Shown here: in pieces, positions 19,001 to 30,400 of the stretch
Layout: each line of letters begins with the position of its first letter
Numbering within the stretch: the first letter of the stretch is position 1
DNA from: Paralichthys olivaceus
Taxonomy: Eukaryota; Chordata; Actinopteri; Pleuronectiformes; Paralichthyidae
Assembly: GCF_024713975.1 (NCBI RefSeq)
Contig: NC_091107.1
Coordinates: 12,947,501 to 13,011,500 of the forward strand
Direction of reading: 5' to 3'
Length of the DNA: 64,000 nucleotides
Translations under genes and position numbers: made by a program
The notes under the pieces: model-generated
What the model saw: only the letters and a program-made list of their open reading frames with translations
Databases searched by the model: none
What the model was told of the DNA's origin: nothing

Positions 19001-19719
19001 TCGGTTGGTCCAGGCCTTCCAGTACACTGACAAGCACGGAGAAGGTACGAGAGGCTCAATGAAAAAAAATTGGCGTCTGAAATGTCTTTTTTTCATTTGC
19101 AAGTTGATTTATAGTTTAACATGTTTTTTTTGACTCTGGAGCTGTTTTTGTTTGTGCTGACTGGAATTCTGTCATTTTTTTACAGTGTGTCCAGCAGGAT
19201 GGAAGCCAGGCAGCGACACGGTGAGTATCTCTGTGGCAGAGACTGACTTTAATTTTTTTTACCAACTAGTATTGTCCTACATTATACCGGTGCCATATAT
19301 TTGCAGAACCGTATGTGCAGTCAACACAATAACAAATACTGTGTTTGTCTAAAAGTCCCAGTCTGTCTCAGTCTGTATTGATAAAAAGAAAAGCAATTAC
19401 GTTAAGAGATACAATCTGTGAGCATCACCAGACAATTTTGCTTGTGCACTCACTCGCTTGTGGTGAATCCAGCAGGGGATGCCCTGCTGTGTTCAGACAT
19501 CCAATCCTCCTGAATTTCTACAGACTTTCTACTAGGAGGCCAGGCAAAGAAAGACATTTGCATTCACACATGCACGTCCTCCAGGGAAAATACGGAGGAA
19601 CTGCAGTGTTCAGTGCATATCTGAAAGCAGCTTTACTGTGCACTAATTGAATGCATTCTTTCCCACAGATCATTCCCGACCCTTCAGGCAAACTGAAGTA
19701 TTTTGATAAACTGAACTGA
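16026..19719 (+). CDS. prdx4: Peroxiredoxin 4 (ER/secreted 2-Cys peroxiredoxin)
   Basis: Thiol peroxidase that reduces hydrogen peroxide in the ER lumen and feeds disulfide formation through PDI. Seven exons join in phase: 16026-16245, 17946-18063, 18167-18283, 18484-18606, 18914-19044, 19186-19220 and 19669-19719, giving 264 aa (human 271). A hydrophobic leader ([12 protein letters not shown], about residues 19-30) serves as the signal peptide and separates it from the cytosolic peroxiredoxins. Peroxidatic Cys117 lies in FVCPTE and resolving Cys238 in EVCPAGW, with the same 121-residue spacing as human. The extra N-terminal Cys44 ([10 protein letters not shown]) is also present. GGLG and the C-terminal YF (KYFDKLN) that make eukaryotic 2-Cys enzymes sensitive to overoxidation are conserved. 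The start was chosen because it places the leader directly after the ATG. Polyadenylation signal at 19772-19777. Confidence 0.97.
16612..16745. repeat. MITE-like teleost repeat (family C, copy 1)
   Basis: Begins TTTAAAGGGATATTTCACTTA and contains GTGTTTGAGCCCACAAAACAC. A related copy at 62817-63045 begins TTTAAAGGGATAGTTCACCC. It lies in the first intron of prdx4. Confidence 0.6.
16965..17230. repeat. AT-rich dispersed repeat ending in AGCACAGCCCTAG
   Basis: Contains TATCAAGATAAAAAATATAC, GATATCAATAATTATC and ends with ATCGTTTTATAGCACAGCCCTAG, like a common vertebrate interspersed repeat. It is within prdx4 intron 1. Confidence 0.4.
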
Positions 19720-19771
19720 TCTGCGTTTCTGTCGTCCCAGTCTGTGAAATCCAGCACTTACTGAAGGTTCA

Positions 19772-19777
19772 AATAAA
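19772..19777 (+). terminator. Polyadenylation signal of prdx4
   Basis: AATAAA about 50 bases after the stop codon. Confidence 0.75.
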
Positions 19778-20587
19778 ATGTGTTTTCTTAGAAATGCTTT
19801 CTGGCTATTCTTTTGAGATCCATCTGACAGTTTTAGCTCAGTTCATACACTAATGCCTGCAACGCATGTTGTCAGAACAGCTGTCACTGATGTGAATTCA
19901 CCCTGTGATTGCCAGATGCTTACTAGCAACAGTTGATTACAAAGTAGGAAAGAAGTGTACCGTATCACCAGACGGCTGGTCACAATATTAGCTCTACTGA
20001 TCATGCTGTCTTTTATTTTGTTAAGTGTAAATGTATAGTTAACACAACATAAACTGCCTTAGAAACTAGCAGGAAGGTTCCCGGTCTGTGGCTTTCTGTG
20101 TTTGCATGTTCTCCCTGTGTCAGGGACTGAGCAGGCAGACTAGAGAGCCACAGGTAGTCTCCTTGAAAATCTTTTTTTTTTAATTTTTGTTCTGAGTAAC
20201 AAAAATGCAAAGAAATGGGCCAACCAACAAAAGTAACCTTTGATAACAGATGAAGATATATTAACAGCACAAAAAACTCAACTGACACACAGGGGAAACA
20301 TACATAGTGGCAGATCAAGCCACTCAAACACCAAAGGTATGAGACATACTAATTTTGAAAAAACGAACTATGGCAACCACAAAACACACCAGTATAAGGC
20401 CATATAATATTCACTGAGGAAAAATAATTAAACAGTAGACCAAGATTAACTAAATTAACTAAAAACCTAAATAAGGAAACAATGTCCCGCCCCATGAAAC
20501 ATTCAACTAGTCTCCTCTGTCTTTAACTTTAAACTTTGCCTCAATTTAGCTCTGTCGGAACAACTCAAAAAAATAAAATAAAAAACA

Positions 20588-20680
20588 TTTGTATTTATTG
20601 CACATGTCTGTACTACTGGAAGACAATAATTTCCCCTCTGGGATGAATAAAGTATGTCTATCTATCTTATCTATCTATTA
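20588..20680 (+). mobile_element. LINE (L2-type) 3' tail fragment
   Basis: TTGCACATGTCTGTACTACTG followed by AATTTCCCCTCTGGGATGAA, TAAAGTATG and a (TCTA)n tail, the typical 3' end of teleost L2-clade elements. No reverse transcriptase sequence is attached. Confidence 0.55.
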
Positions 20681-20934
20681 TGAGGAACATGGTGCAGTCC
20701 AATTAGTGATTCAGGCCATTTAAGGTTGTCTGCTGCAAAACTTGATTAATTCTCACAAAAAAAAGATTAAAAATAAATTTAAGTATGTCATATGAAACCA
20801 AAATCTATGTGTCCAGTTATTTATCTGTGACGTGTGTTTGTGTGCAAAAAGAAGCTTAAACTAAGCAAATTAAAGAAAGATTACCACCATGTTACTGAGT
20901 TTCAGTGTCTGGTTGCTGGTGCGGCCATCACAGT

Positions 20935-21115
20935 CTGCCTGGCTTTTTTCCTGGTACTCTTTCTTCCTCCCACAGTCCAGAGACATGCAGATTGATTATA
21001 AGGTAGACTGGAGAATTTAAATTGACTGAGTGTGTCCAGTGGTGACTCCGCCTCTATTGCCCCTAAACCCTGCAACCCTCAAAAGGATAAGCAAATTAGA
21101 TAATGGATGGATGCA
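20935..21115 (+). repeat. SINE-like/LINE-tail teleost repeat (family B, copy 2)
   Basis: TTCTTCCTCCCACAGTCCAG, AGACATGCAGATTGATTATA and the terminal GGATAAGCAAATTAGATAAT with GGATGGATG. It is the opposite orientation of the copy at 1920-2210. Confidence 0.65.
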
Positions 21116-22070
21116 CTAGTTTAATTTAACATCATCTTGGAAGAGTTAACACACCCCTGCTTGGTCCTGATGAATAAATAAAAGTGTAGTAATCATAAGA
21201 AATATTTATGCTTTTGCTTGTAGGAACATTGGATGAGAGTGTAGCTGACTGGGAAGTTGTGGAGAAAACAGCAAAGTTAAAGAAAAGTGCTGGAGTAGGT
21301 CAAGGGTTAGTTTGTTTATGACTGCCAGCAGGTGACACAACATGCAAGGTCATTTGGAGTATTGAGCCAGTAAACATCTCCCTGATTTAATCATCACATC
21401 AAAATATGCCATCTCACCTCTTTATGATTAGTTATTGTTAGTAATAGTTATCTAAATAACCACAATTAATTTCTGTTACTTGCATTATATTGGTGGTACA
21501 GGGTCCCCAGATGAATGAAAGATTCCTCTTTTTCAGTCAGCAAATGATTGTTTGACTGTATATGACCCTTCTGAGTTATTTTACTTTTGAGGGTTCTATT
21601 TGTGGAAATACTTCACACTCATTTTCACTTGGGTTATTGTTTACTCAGCTCTACAGAGATTGTGCACAGGTAATGTTCTTTTTCCTTCTGGTTAATGTTT
21701 AGCTTCAAATGAAGAACAGTGGTGAACACAGAGATAAGAAGTCAACAGGAAAGGAATAGAAACCGGATGTAAGTTGCTGTTTAGGAGTTCCTGAGAGGCA
21801 AGTTTTTTATTTTTTATTGCCAAGGCCCTGAAAGACAAGTGAAGTTTAAATGCTCATTTTAGCCACAAACACAAGGCATAAAAACTGTAAAAAGTACTAC
21901 TGTGTTTTTTTGACTAGAAGTTAGCTTTGGTATGAATTTTATTTTTCAGCTGCTTTCATAGGTTGAAAAAAATAACAAATTAGCCTACGAAATATTCGAA
22001 CAATAATCCCGGCTCTGTTTAAACAGATGGAAAAAAACAGCTAGGAAAAGGAAAGGGAAAAAAAAGTCCC

Positions 22071-22160
22071 TTGCCTCGCCTCTCAGGACTTCGGTAGATG
22101 TTTGCCTCGCCTCTATGTGGGTTAATGAACAGGTTTGCTTCCTGGATACATAAAAGGGAC
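22071..22160 (+). promoter_or_regulatory. Putative sat1 promoter: direct repeat and TATA-like box
   Basis: TTGCCTCGCCTCT occurs twice 31 bases apart (22071-22083 and 22102-22114). A TATA-like ACATAAAAG lies at 22148-22156, about 180 bases before the sat1 start codon. The role is inferred from position only. Confidence 0.4.
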
Positions 22161-22334
22161 GTTACTCTTGGTACTCTACCACTCTGCATGACAGCCAGTG
22201 CTATTCTGTACATGCTGATTTTCTCAATTCAATGTCGGGGGGTAAACTCCTGAGGAGCGGATGAAGAAACACATTTTGCTTTTATTCACATTCAGAGGAC
22301 TAGTGAGAAAAGGTAAAAGGGGTAAAAGGAGAAA

Positions 22335-23347
22335 ATGGCCAAGTTTATATTACGGAAAGCTGAACCCAAGGATGTGTCTGATATCCTGCGACTCATAAAG
22401 GTAAGAAGAATGTTGAGGCCTAATATTAAAACAATCAATATTTTGTCCATGGTGGCAGATCTCTCAGTCTTTTCTGTTATCTCTTTGTTTTGCCTTTTAG
22501 GAACTTGCTAAATTTGAAGAAATGGAGGAGCAGGTCATACTGACAGAAAAAGGTGGTTTAGTTTAGTCGACATTATGTTAAGTTATGTGTATATATATGT
22601 TATGTATTAAAAATGTTTTCAGTCTTCATACGTTCTTATAAAGTGTATTTCCCACTTGTAGACCTACTTGACGATGGTTTTGGAGATCATCCATTTTACC
22701 ACTGCTTGGTTGCAGAAGTCCCAAAAGAACAGAGCTCAGATGGTAATAAATATGTTAACAACACAAAGCTCTTCACAATTTAAAAGTCATGTTTATCTCC
22801 ATTTCCTGATTTTCGTCTGATGGTGTTTTCCAGGGCACACTGTGATTGCTTTTGCCATGTACTACTTTACATATGACCCTTGGATCGGGAAGCTCCTGTA
22901 CTTGGAGGACTTTTACGTCATGGAGGAGTTTCGAGGTGAGGTTTTTGACATTTGCTGTTATGATGGTTACAAAGTTATGATGGTGGTAAAAGGTTAACAA
23001 GTTACAGATATGTTTTGCAACAAATTTTACATTTCATCTTACACCAGGTCTTGGCATTGGTTCGAAAATCCTGCAGGTTCTCAGTGAGGTGAGTTTGCAG
23101 TTAATGCTTCCTTGCAAACAGATTCAACTTAATTTAATTCAATCCATCATTTGTCCTTGTTTTGTTTTCTATTTTCCAGACAGCAGTGAAGACTCGGTGT
23201 AGCAGCATGCACTTCATTGTTGCAGAAAACAACACCAAGTCTATTGACTTCTACAAGCGAAGAGGAGCCACTGACCTCTCCTTTGAGGAGGGCTGGCGGC
23301 TTTTTGCAATTGAAAAGCAGGAGCTGTTGAAAATGAATGCAAAATAG
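22335..23347 (+). CDS. sat1: Diamine acetyltransferase 1 (spermidine/spermine N1-acetyltransferase)
   Basis: Cytosolic GNAT enzyme that transfers acetyl from acetyl-CoA to the N1 amine of spermidine and spermine, the rate-limiting step of polyamine catabolism. Six exons join in phase: 22335-22400, 22501-22552, 22662-22742, 22834-22935, 23048-23088 and 23180-23347, giving 169 aa (human 171). The acetyl-CoA pyrophosphate-binding loop is RGLGIGS at 100-106. The catalytic tyrosine is Tyr139 in DFYKRRGA, equivalent to human Tyr140. The start [13 protein letters not shown] resembles MAKFVIRPATAAD of human. The exon 2 donor is unusual (AAAAAG followed by GTGGTT). Intron 3, where mammals hold a polyamine-regulated NMD exon, is only 91 bases here. 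Polyadenylation signal at 23437-23442. Confidence 0.95.
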
Positions 23348-23436
23348 GAGTTTACAGTTGATTGTCTTGACTTTCCCTGACTATTGGTGATAATCCTGTT
23401 TTTTCTATTTTTATCAGTCTTCTGACAAACTTTGCT

Positions 23437-23442
23437 AATAAA
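23437..23442 (+). terminator. Polyadenylation signal of sat1
   Basis: AATAAA 90 bases after the stop codon. Confidence 0.75.
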
Positions 23443-23449
23443 CAGCTTT

Positions 23450-25060
23450 TCTTCATTTCAGTTAATCTAAAATAAGATTGGAAATAATTGCTATAAACCG
23501 ATGTTGAGTAATTTTGTAGATTTTTTTTAGACCTTTAAATGTATAATTCTTCAACAATTAGGGAAGAATTACAGGGAACATAGGAATAAATCATCAAACA
23601 ACCTTGTTCATGACATAAATAGGTGTTAATCAGAATACTGTTAATTAAGATAGATTTTAAATATTATGTATGTAATGGAACTACTTTTTGATGTTTACAT
23701 TACTCCTGTAAATATAAGTAGGTCTAGTTTAGTCAAATGTAAGAACATTTTACCCACCAAGCAAGTTACCAAGCCAAATTACCAACAGAGCTACTTAAAA
23801 AACGCAGAGTGGAGACCATACAATGTACAACATGCATGATGAGTAATATATTTTTGACTGGTTATTTCTATCCAACAATGTAATGTCTAGGAATTTTTTA
23901 ACCACCGTGTGCACTAATCTTTTGGTATGTGAGCTTGCTCCATCTTTCTGTCAGGCATTGCAGATTTACATCATTATTTGTATCTTTTTTGACCCATTTG
24001 GGGGAAAACTGAATTAAAACTGATTGAGGATTAGTGTCAATGCCAATGTACCAATGATATGTGACAATGTAGAGATAATGTTGAAGTAATTAAAAGTATT
24101 GAAAATATGTAATTTGCTGTATTATTATTATCATTATGGAACACATTACTAATGTCAAAGGGTATGTAGTCTGTAATCTGTAATAAAGTACATTTTAAAG
24201 TAATGTGGGAACATTGGAATAATTAATTTTGTAGTAACACCATGTTGTAAGACAATGCTAAGTGCGTAGAATCAGTGATGGAGTTGTTCTATAGATATTT
24301 TTGTATTGAGAATGTTGCTCAAGCTAGAGGTAACAAAAAGCACTTGAATTATCTCGAGTAAAAGCACTCAGTGTTTTGTTTATTATCATACTGGAGCCAT
24401 ACTAACTAACATGGGTGTAGAACTGGCATTAATTCAAACCTTTTTACATATACTGTTAGCACTGTTGTAAAACACATGTATAGTGAGTTATAGTCACTGT
24501 GAATGTAATATCAGTTTGAAAGGGTAAACAAAGTTATGTAAAAGTACAGGATGCATCTCTGAAACCTGGAATGAAAACACTAGTGTATGTTTGCGATGAT
24601 ACTATTCACGTTATAATATATTACTTTTACATCATGTGCACTTTCCCATTAACTTCTCCTTTTATCATTACCACTTGCTGCCACTTTGTTTAGTTTTAGT
24701 TTCAGTGCTTGGCACTGGTTCTGCATTACTCTGTATATACTTTATATTTTTTATTTCATTAACAATTCAATTTACACATTTATTTTTATTTTCACTTACA
24801 TTTTTTGATTTAACACTTGGTTATTTTATTATCTGTAAATCTGGTTTTACAGATTTCACAATCTATTGTTCATTCAGTCAAACTGATTCCCAGGCTTGAT
24901 TAAAAGACTTCTTCTTAAGATGTGAAAATGTTGAGCCTCAGCAGAGGGGGGTCGTGAACAAAGATGGTTTTATGAACCCAGGAGATGACACTGGAGCTTC
25001 CATTATAAACTGGAGGGTACTTTGAATGTCTAATGTTCTCGGAGTGGGGGGTCATAGTTT
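23450..25060. other. AT-rich intergenic stretch between sat1 and zfx
   Basis: No gene seen. A fragment around 24270-24370 (GTATTGAGAATGTTGCTCAA and CTCGAGTAAAAGCACTCAG) resembles a dispersed teleost repeat. The hydrophobic open frame at 24636-24899 is an AT-rich artefact. Confidence 0.5.
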
Positions 25061-25069
25061 AATCACCTG

Positions 25070-26000
25070 TGATTGACCACCCCACCGCCGCAGAGGAGTG
25101 TGCAGTGAGCGGGGAACAGAAGCCGCCATCGCCCCATCACTAGCTCCACCAACCTCGGGGACATGAACTCATTAATTAACACTGCGGTGCTCGTCTCCAC
25201 GCAGCCCGTCTGAGCGGCGTGTCTTCGGAACATGGCCTGTTGGTTCCTGCCGGTGCGACTTCCACCGCAAACCCTTCCGCATTTTCCTGCCGCTCTCGGG
25301 CTGTGACGTGTCGTGCTGACGGCGGCCTCGGAGCTGGAGGAGCGGGGGGCTGTAGCACGACAAGAAGCTGGCTCCGCACGTCCCGCTTTGCTTTCAGCGG
25401 AGCTCCAGAAACAACCCCTAACCCCTCCTTCTCTGCTCCTCTCCGGCCCGCCCAAATAACACAAAATTCCCGACTGAATCCTGCCCGAGTCTGGGGGAAC
25501 CAGGCGGCCTGGGAAAGCCGAGAAGCGGACCGAGGCCATCCCTGCAGCACAAATCCGGTACGCGGCTCATTTTACTACCAAGGAGCCAGTTTGCACAGCT
25601 ACGTTTGCATTAGTGCGTGTCCGTGCCTCTTTGTTATCGCATGCATGTGGGCTTTTGATTTATTTCTCTATTGTCGCTGAGAGGCCGCAGAGGGTTGGGC
25701 CTTTTCTCCTCGGGCCCGGGGCCTGAATAGAGGCCGTAATTTGGTAATCCAGGCCTATCCGGTTAGCTAGCCAGCCCCGCTCAGAGTAAAACGGCGTTTT
25801 GTGTTCGCTACTCGTCCCCAGCTAATGTCACATCTAATCGATTGTAACGCTTAATGCGCGATGTAGCCTTTAACACGAGCCCAGTTCAGATAGATCTCCG
25901 CCGAGGAGCGTTTTCTACAACCGTGAAAAATTAGCATCCGTCCAGACACTAAGCTAACAAAATGGCGGACGCTGGTGTAAATGAAAATCGGCGGTTGCGA
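25070..26000 (+). promoter_or_regulatory. CpG island and 5' untranslated exon of zfx
   Basis: GC- and CpG-dense block contrasting sharply with AT-rich flanks. A plausible non-coding first exon ends near 25557 (AAATCCG before GTACGC). The next acceptor is at 27464 (TGCTTTCAG), 30 bases before the zfx start codon. Open frames in both strands here are composition artefacts. Confidence 0.7.
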
Positions 26001-27494
26001 AGGAGCGTGCTGTTAGCCCCCTCCCGCTAGCCTCGCTAATGTAGACACAATAAAACCCTCAGTGTTTCTCCACACGTGTAATATCGCTGTATGTGTTTTA
26101 TTTGTATTTAACCGCTGGAGCTCAGCGTGTTTTTGTGGCTGTGACAGTCGGGACTTTGCGTTGCCTGTGATCGGCGCTAACGCTTCTCCAGTGGTCAGAT
26201 GGAGACACTGCCGCTTATCGTCTCATCTGCCTCCACAATGTTGAGTGCAGCGTGGATGGGAACGCTGGGTCAGTCCGATCGCCCGCGAGGTTTTCACCGT
26301 GTTCAGTGCTTGTATCTGAACACTGATGCTCTCATGGTGCGTGTGAGCCGCATCTGCACACACCGTTGTTTTCTACCTGGGGGTGGGGGATGGTACACTC
26401 TAATGGCACCCCCGGCTGCAGCGTCCACGCCACTGTTTACATCCCAACACCCCCGGTGTGTGTGTGAGAGACACGGGCTTCTATCGCATACGATTTCACC
26501 TCATGATGAATCCAGTGTTGATGTTTTGTTGCTGAAGCAGAGATGCAGTCATTGCTGTTGTGCCACAAGCACTTTCACTTTTGTGCAGACAGAAGCTGAC
26601 ACCACAAATATCAGTAACTTGATTGAATCGCGAGGTTCCCCTTAGTCAAAGTCTGTCTTTAATTTCTTTACACAACCTTTTTTTTGTAAATCTTGTGACC
26701 TACTCTTGTTGGTGTGAATAAAATATAAAAACAAATGAAGCTCCTCTCACATAATCTTGTGAAATGCATCAACTAAATCAATATAATATAAAGCGTGATT
26801 GCATATAAAACAGATAAAACATGAGTTATGTAGTAAGGCTTCAGGAGTCATTTAAATATGGTTTAGAAGAGCGTAGAAGTGCCTGCTTGTGACCAGATAA
26901 AGTATTGAAGAGTAGGACCAAGTTTTATTTAGTCAAGAAGTCTTAATATACTGGATTTACTCCTGAACAGTCCTTAACAGATGGCTGTGTATTAATTGTA
27001 GTGATATTCAAGCTGTCCTTTTTGTACACCAGTCCAGTGTTCCTCCCATCATGTGAATCACATTATCATATCAAATTAACCACACACACAATGTTTCTCT
27101 TCAACAAGCAAAGGGTAACAGGCTCATTGTAGCTTTCCCTGGTTTACCTTCAGAAGAAATCTACTGGATTCTGTGTAGCTTAACATTCAATGTTATGTTA
27201 TTATCAATGTTTTAAAATCCAAATAGTTTAAAATCAAGACATGAACCCAAATTAGATTTTTTTTGTGTGTGATGTCCGCATTTGTCACACAAACAGCACA
27301 AGGATCAAAACTTTAAAATGTGTAAAAGACTAATTTAGTGTTATTAAAGTTGTGACTGTATCAGCGGTTGACTGCTTTTTGTTGGGGTTTGGATGGTTTT
27401 AATGTTTTTACTGCTTCCACCTGCTTTGGTTATTGAGATCTAAGATTTCCTCATCTGCTTTCAGCTGTCCAGTAACAAATGCAGTGCGAGGACA

Positions 27495-30400
27495 ATGGAT
27501 GAGAATGTCACCAGGCTTGCAATACATTCCGAAGAGCCTAAAATAATATTACACGGATCGGGTAAGTCACAATGCTTGCATTACTGTGTTTTTATGGACT
27601 CAATGATTGTAGGTATTTGCAACCTCTGCCAAAATGTGGTGTTTCAACAAGTCAGATGGTTAACTTCAACATTAAAGTAAAATTGTTTGAATTGATGTGT
27701 TTGCATTGTGCCGCGATGTCAGTAGGAAATCAGCAACATTTAACGTAACAGTTAAAACATCCACAACACCAAACTATTGCTTTTGATTGTTTTCTGGCTA
27801 ACTGGCTTCTACTGCTTCTTCACAGATGAAGGTGGTGCCGGCGGACAGGAGTTTGTTGTGGAGCTTCAAGAGACTGTGTTGGTGTCGGAAGGTGACGGGG
27901 AAGGCATGGCAGTTCACAGGTTTGCCCCAGACGAGCTTGTCATCCAGGATGCTGTCGAAGATGTGGTGTCTGAGTATGTGCACTGCGATGAAGATGAAGA
28001 CGTTGCTGTAGAAACCTGCGTGATGGCTCTGGAGGGCGAGGAGGAAGGTGTTGCCATGGGTGATATCCCTGAAGATGGGCTGGACTCAGAGCAGCAGGAG
28101 GATGACCAAGATGGCTGTGGAGATTATCTAATGATATCATGTAAGTTTACAAGTCTGCATTACACAGATTGGTGGATCGGATATCAGGCTGATCTTAAAA
28201 AAAGTTTAGTGTAAATCCATTTTTAGACAAATTAAAATGTAATTGCTCAAATTACCCTCCGAGGTGGGTTGAGAGACATTCAAGCCCGATACAAATTATA
28301 CACCCACAGTCTGTCTCCTCATCATTCTATTTGTGTTACCATGTGGATATATCAGTATACTAAGGCCGCCCTGAACACGATTTTGAGACCTTGATGCTTC
28401 AGTAAAAATAACTCAGGAAGCACTCCTCATTGATTTGCCGGTTTCCTTTGACATATCAGATTGTTTGGGGATCATCTTCACAGATTTGAAAGTTATTCCA
28501 CACACATCTTGCTAGTTTAGTTTTTGTAAATTGTCAGTCATTATGCCAGTGCTGGAAATGGACTGCAATAAATAAATAATAATCAATATTGATAAATCAA
28601 TGTTATTCGTGATGAATAATGTTGGATTGCCATTTCATGGCTTATTCAGACTTTGTATTGGTAATGCATAAATAATATGTATATATTTTTTTAATATTGC
28701 ATTAAAATAGATTTGGACGTAATGTGTCATGGCAGTGATCTTAAAATTTGAAGCATTCAGGTCAGACAAAAAACTGCCAAAGTTCAAAAGTTGCATTTTT
28801 AAAGCTGGTACGAAACAGCTTGAGTTATTTTGCTACCTGAGGTGCATATATTTGGTAAAGTGTGAATGAAAGTATGTTAGGTTTTTCTACCCAAGTTTAA
28901 TTTCATCTGCAGTTTATGGGAAGTATTCATTGCAATCAGTATAATAAAATATATTGATATATTGAAATTGTCCTGCTGCATCTTCACTGAATGTAGCTTA
29001 AATACGGTAGAGGTATTAAGCATTTATGTTCTCACCAGCTTCTGGCTGGCAGACCCAACACACTTGAATTAAATCTTATATGAAATATGATGTGTGTCCT
29101 TTCACAGTGGACGAAGCTGGTAAAATGGTATCAGAGGATGGAACAGAAGTGACAGTGGAGGGAGCAGTGGAGGACCAGGAAGTGGAGAAGGATGAGGATG
29201 GGCAGGAGGTGATAAAGGTCTACATCTTCAAGGCTGATTCTGGGGAGGATGACATGGGTGAGTTGCAGTTAACTTTCAACTTTTTTTTTAGGATTTGATT
29301 TAATGCTTCATTATAAAATACAAAATACACTAAGATGTGCCTGTTTATTATACTTGTGAAATTAAAAGTGGAGAATTTAAAAGATGTGTTTATTCTGTAG
29401 GAGAATCGGTTGATATCAGCGATGGAGACACAGAGAGTGTGCGGTTAACAGAGTCTTCAGGCCAAACGCTCAGAGAGAAGATGGTTTACATGTCTGTTGG
29501 AGATTCTCATCACAATCAAGGAAACCACGGTGAGTCGACGGCGTCTAACGAGTGGGGATGACATGTCATGAAACTAAACGTCACTAGATTTTGTGGTTTT
29601 GTACCTGTTGGGCTCATCTGCAGGTGGGTCCAAGGTGACTGATGAGGTATATATGGAGGTGGTGGTAGGAGGTGAAGAGCCAGTAACTCACGACCGCTCG
29701 TATGACAGCGTGTCTCTAAGAAAGGACTTCATGCCTGTGGCCTGGGCAGCTGCTTATGGTCAGCACCCTTGTCTATTAAATTGCTTTTAAAACAACACTG
29801 GAAGCCTGTGCATCCGCCACGTCTCTGAGTGTGTTGGTTTTAAGCTTTACAGGTGCTGCTCTTGTATATTTTTGTGTTTTACAAACATTCTGTCACTCTT
29901 ACAGGTGCAGAAGACAGTGAAAGTTGTGAAAACCGCAACGGTGCAGCCAGTGCTCTCCTGCACATCGATGAATCGGACGGGGTCGACGAAATCAATAGAC
30001 AACGCAACAAGAAGCAGAGACGGTCGGAGCCTCGTCAGGTCCAGACAGGTAAGAGCCTCGCATAGGATATGGAAGTTGCCTCCACAGGCCAGTTTAGCAT
30101 GTAAATATTAATTCTCTGATCACAGCATACTTAAGACCTTTAACTGCTACAGTGATGCGGTGCCATGCTCAGCAGTGACGGACAGGATGCATTTAAGAGG
30201 AAAACACAAGGGCACTATAATCATTGTGAACAGGTTTATAATATTTTTATATAATTGATTAATAATAATTACTCAATTCATGAAATCATTGTCCAAAATG
30301 ATTTTTCCTGTATAAGAAAAACAAAACAATTCACCACACACAGGATTTATTAATACAAGGAAAAAAACCTCAAAGCGATAGTCTTCCATTCATTGTACGT

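Larger units (their letters stand above)
19780..22140. other. Intergenic stretch between prdx4 and sat1
   Basis: No gene recognised. It holds an L2-like LINE tail (20588-20680) and a SINE-like repeat (20935-21115). The remainder is AT-rich unique-looking sequence. Open frames such as that at 20013-20327 have no support. Confidence 0.5.

Noticed and set aside
20588-20680. Complete LINE element
   Set aside because: Only the 3' tail is recognisable; no reverse transcriptase or endonuclease sequence precedes it.
24636-24899. Hydrophobic 87-codon frame that looks like a membrane protein
   Set aside because: T-rich DNA translates to Phe/Leu/Ile in any frame; no neighbours, promoter or conservation cue.
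25063-25680. Overlapping open frames of 120-160 codons on both strands
   Set aside because: They lie in the zfx CpG island, where GC-rich sequence lacks stops; no family resemblance and the zfx leader exon explains the region.
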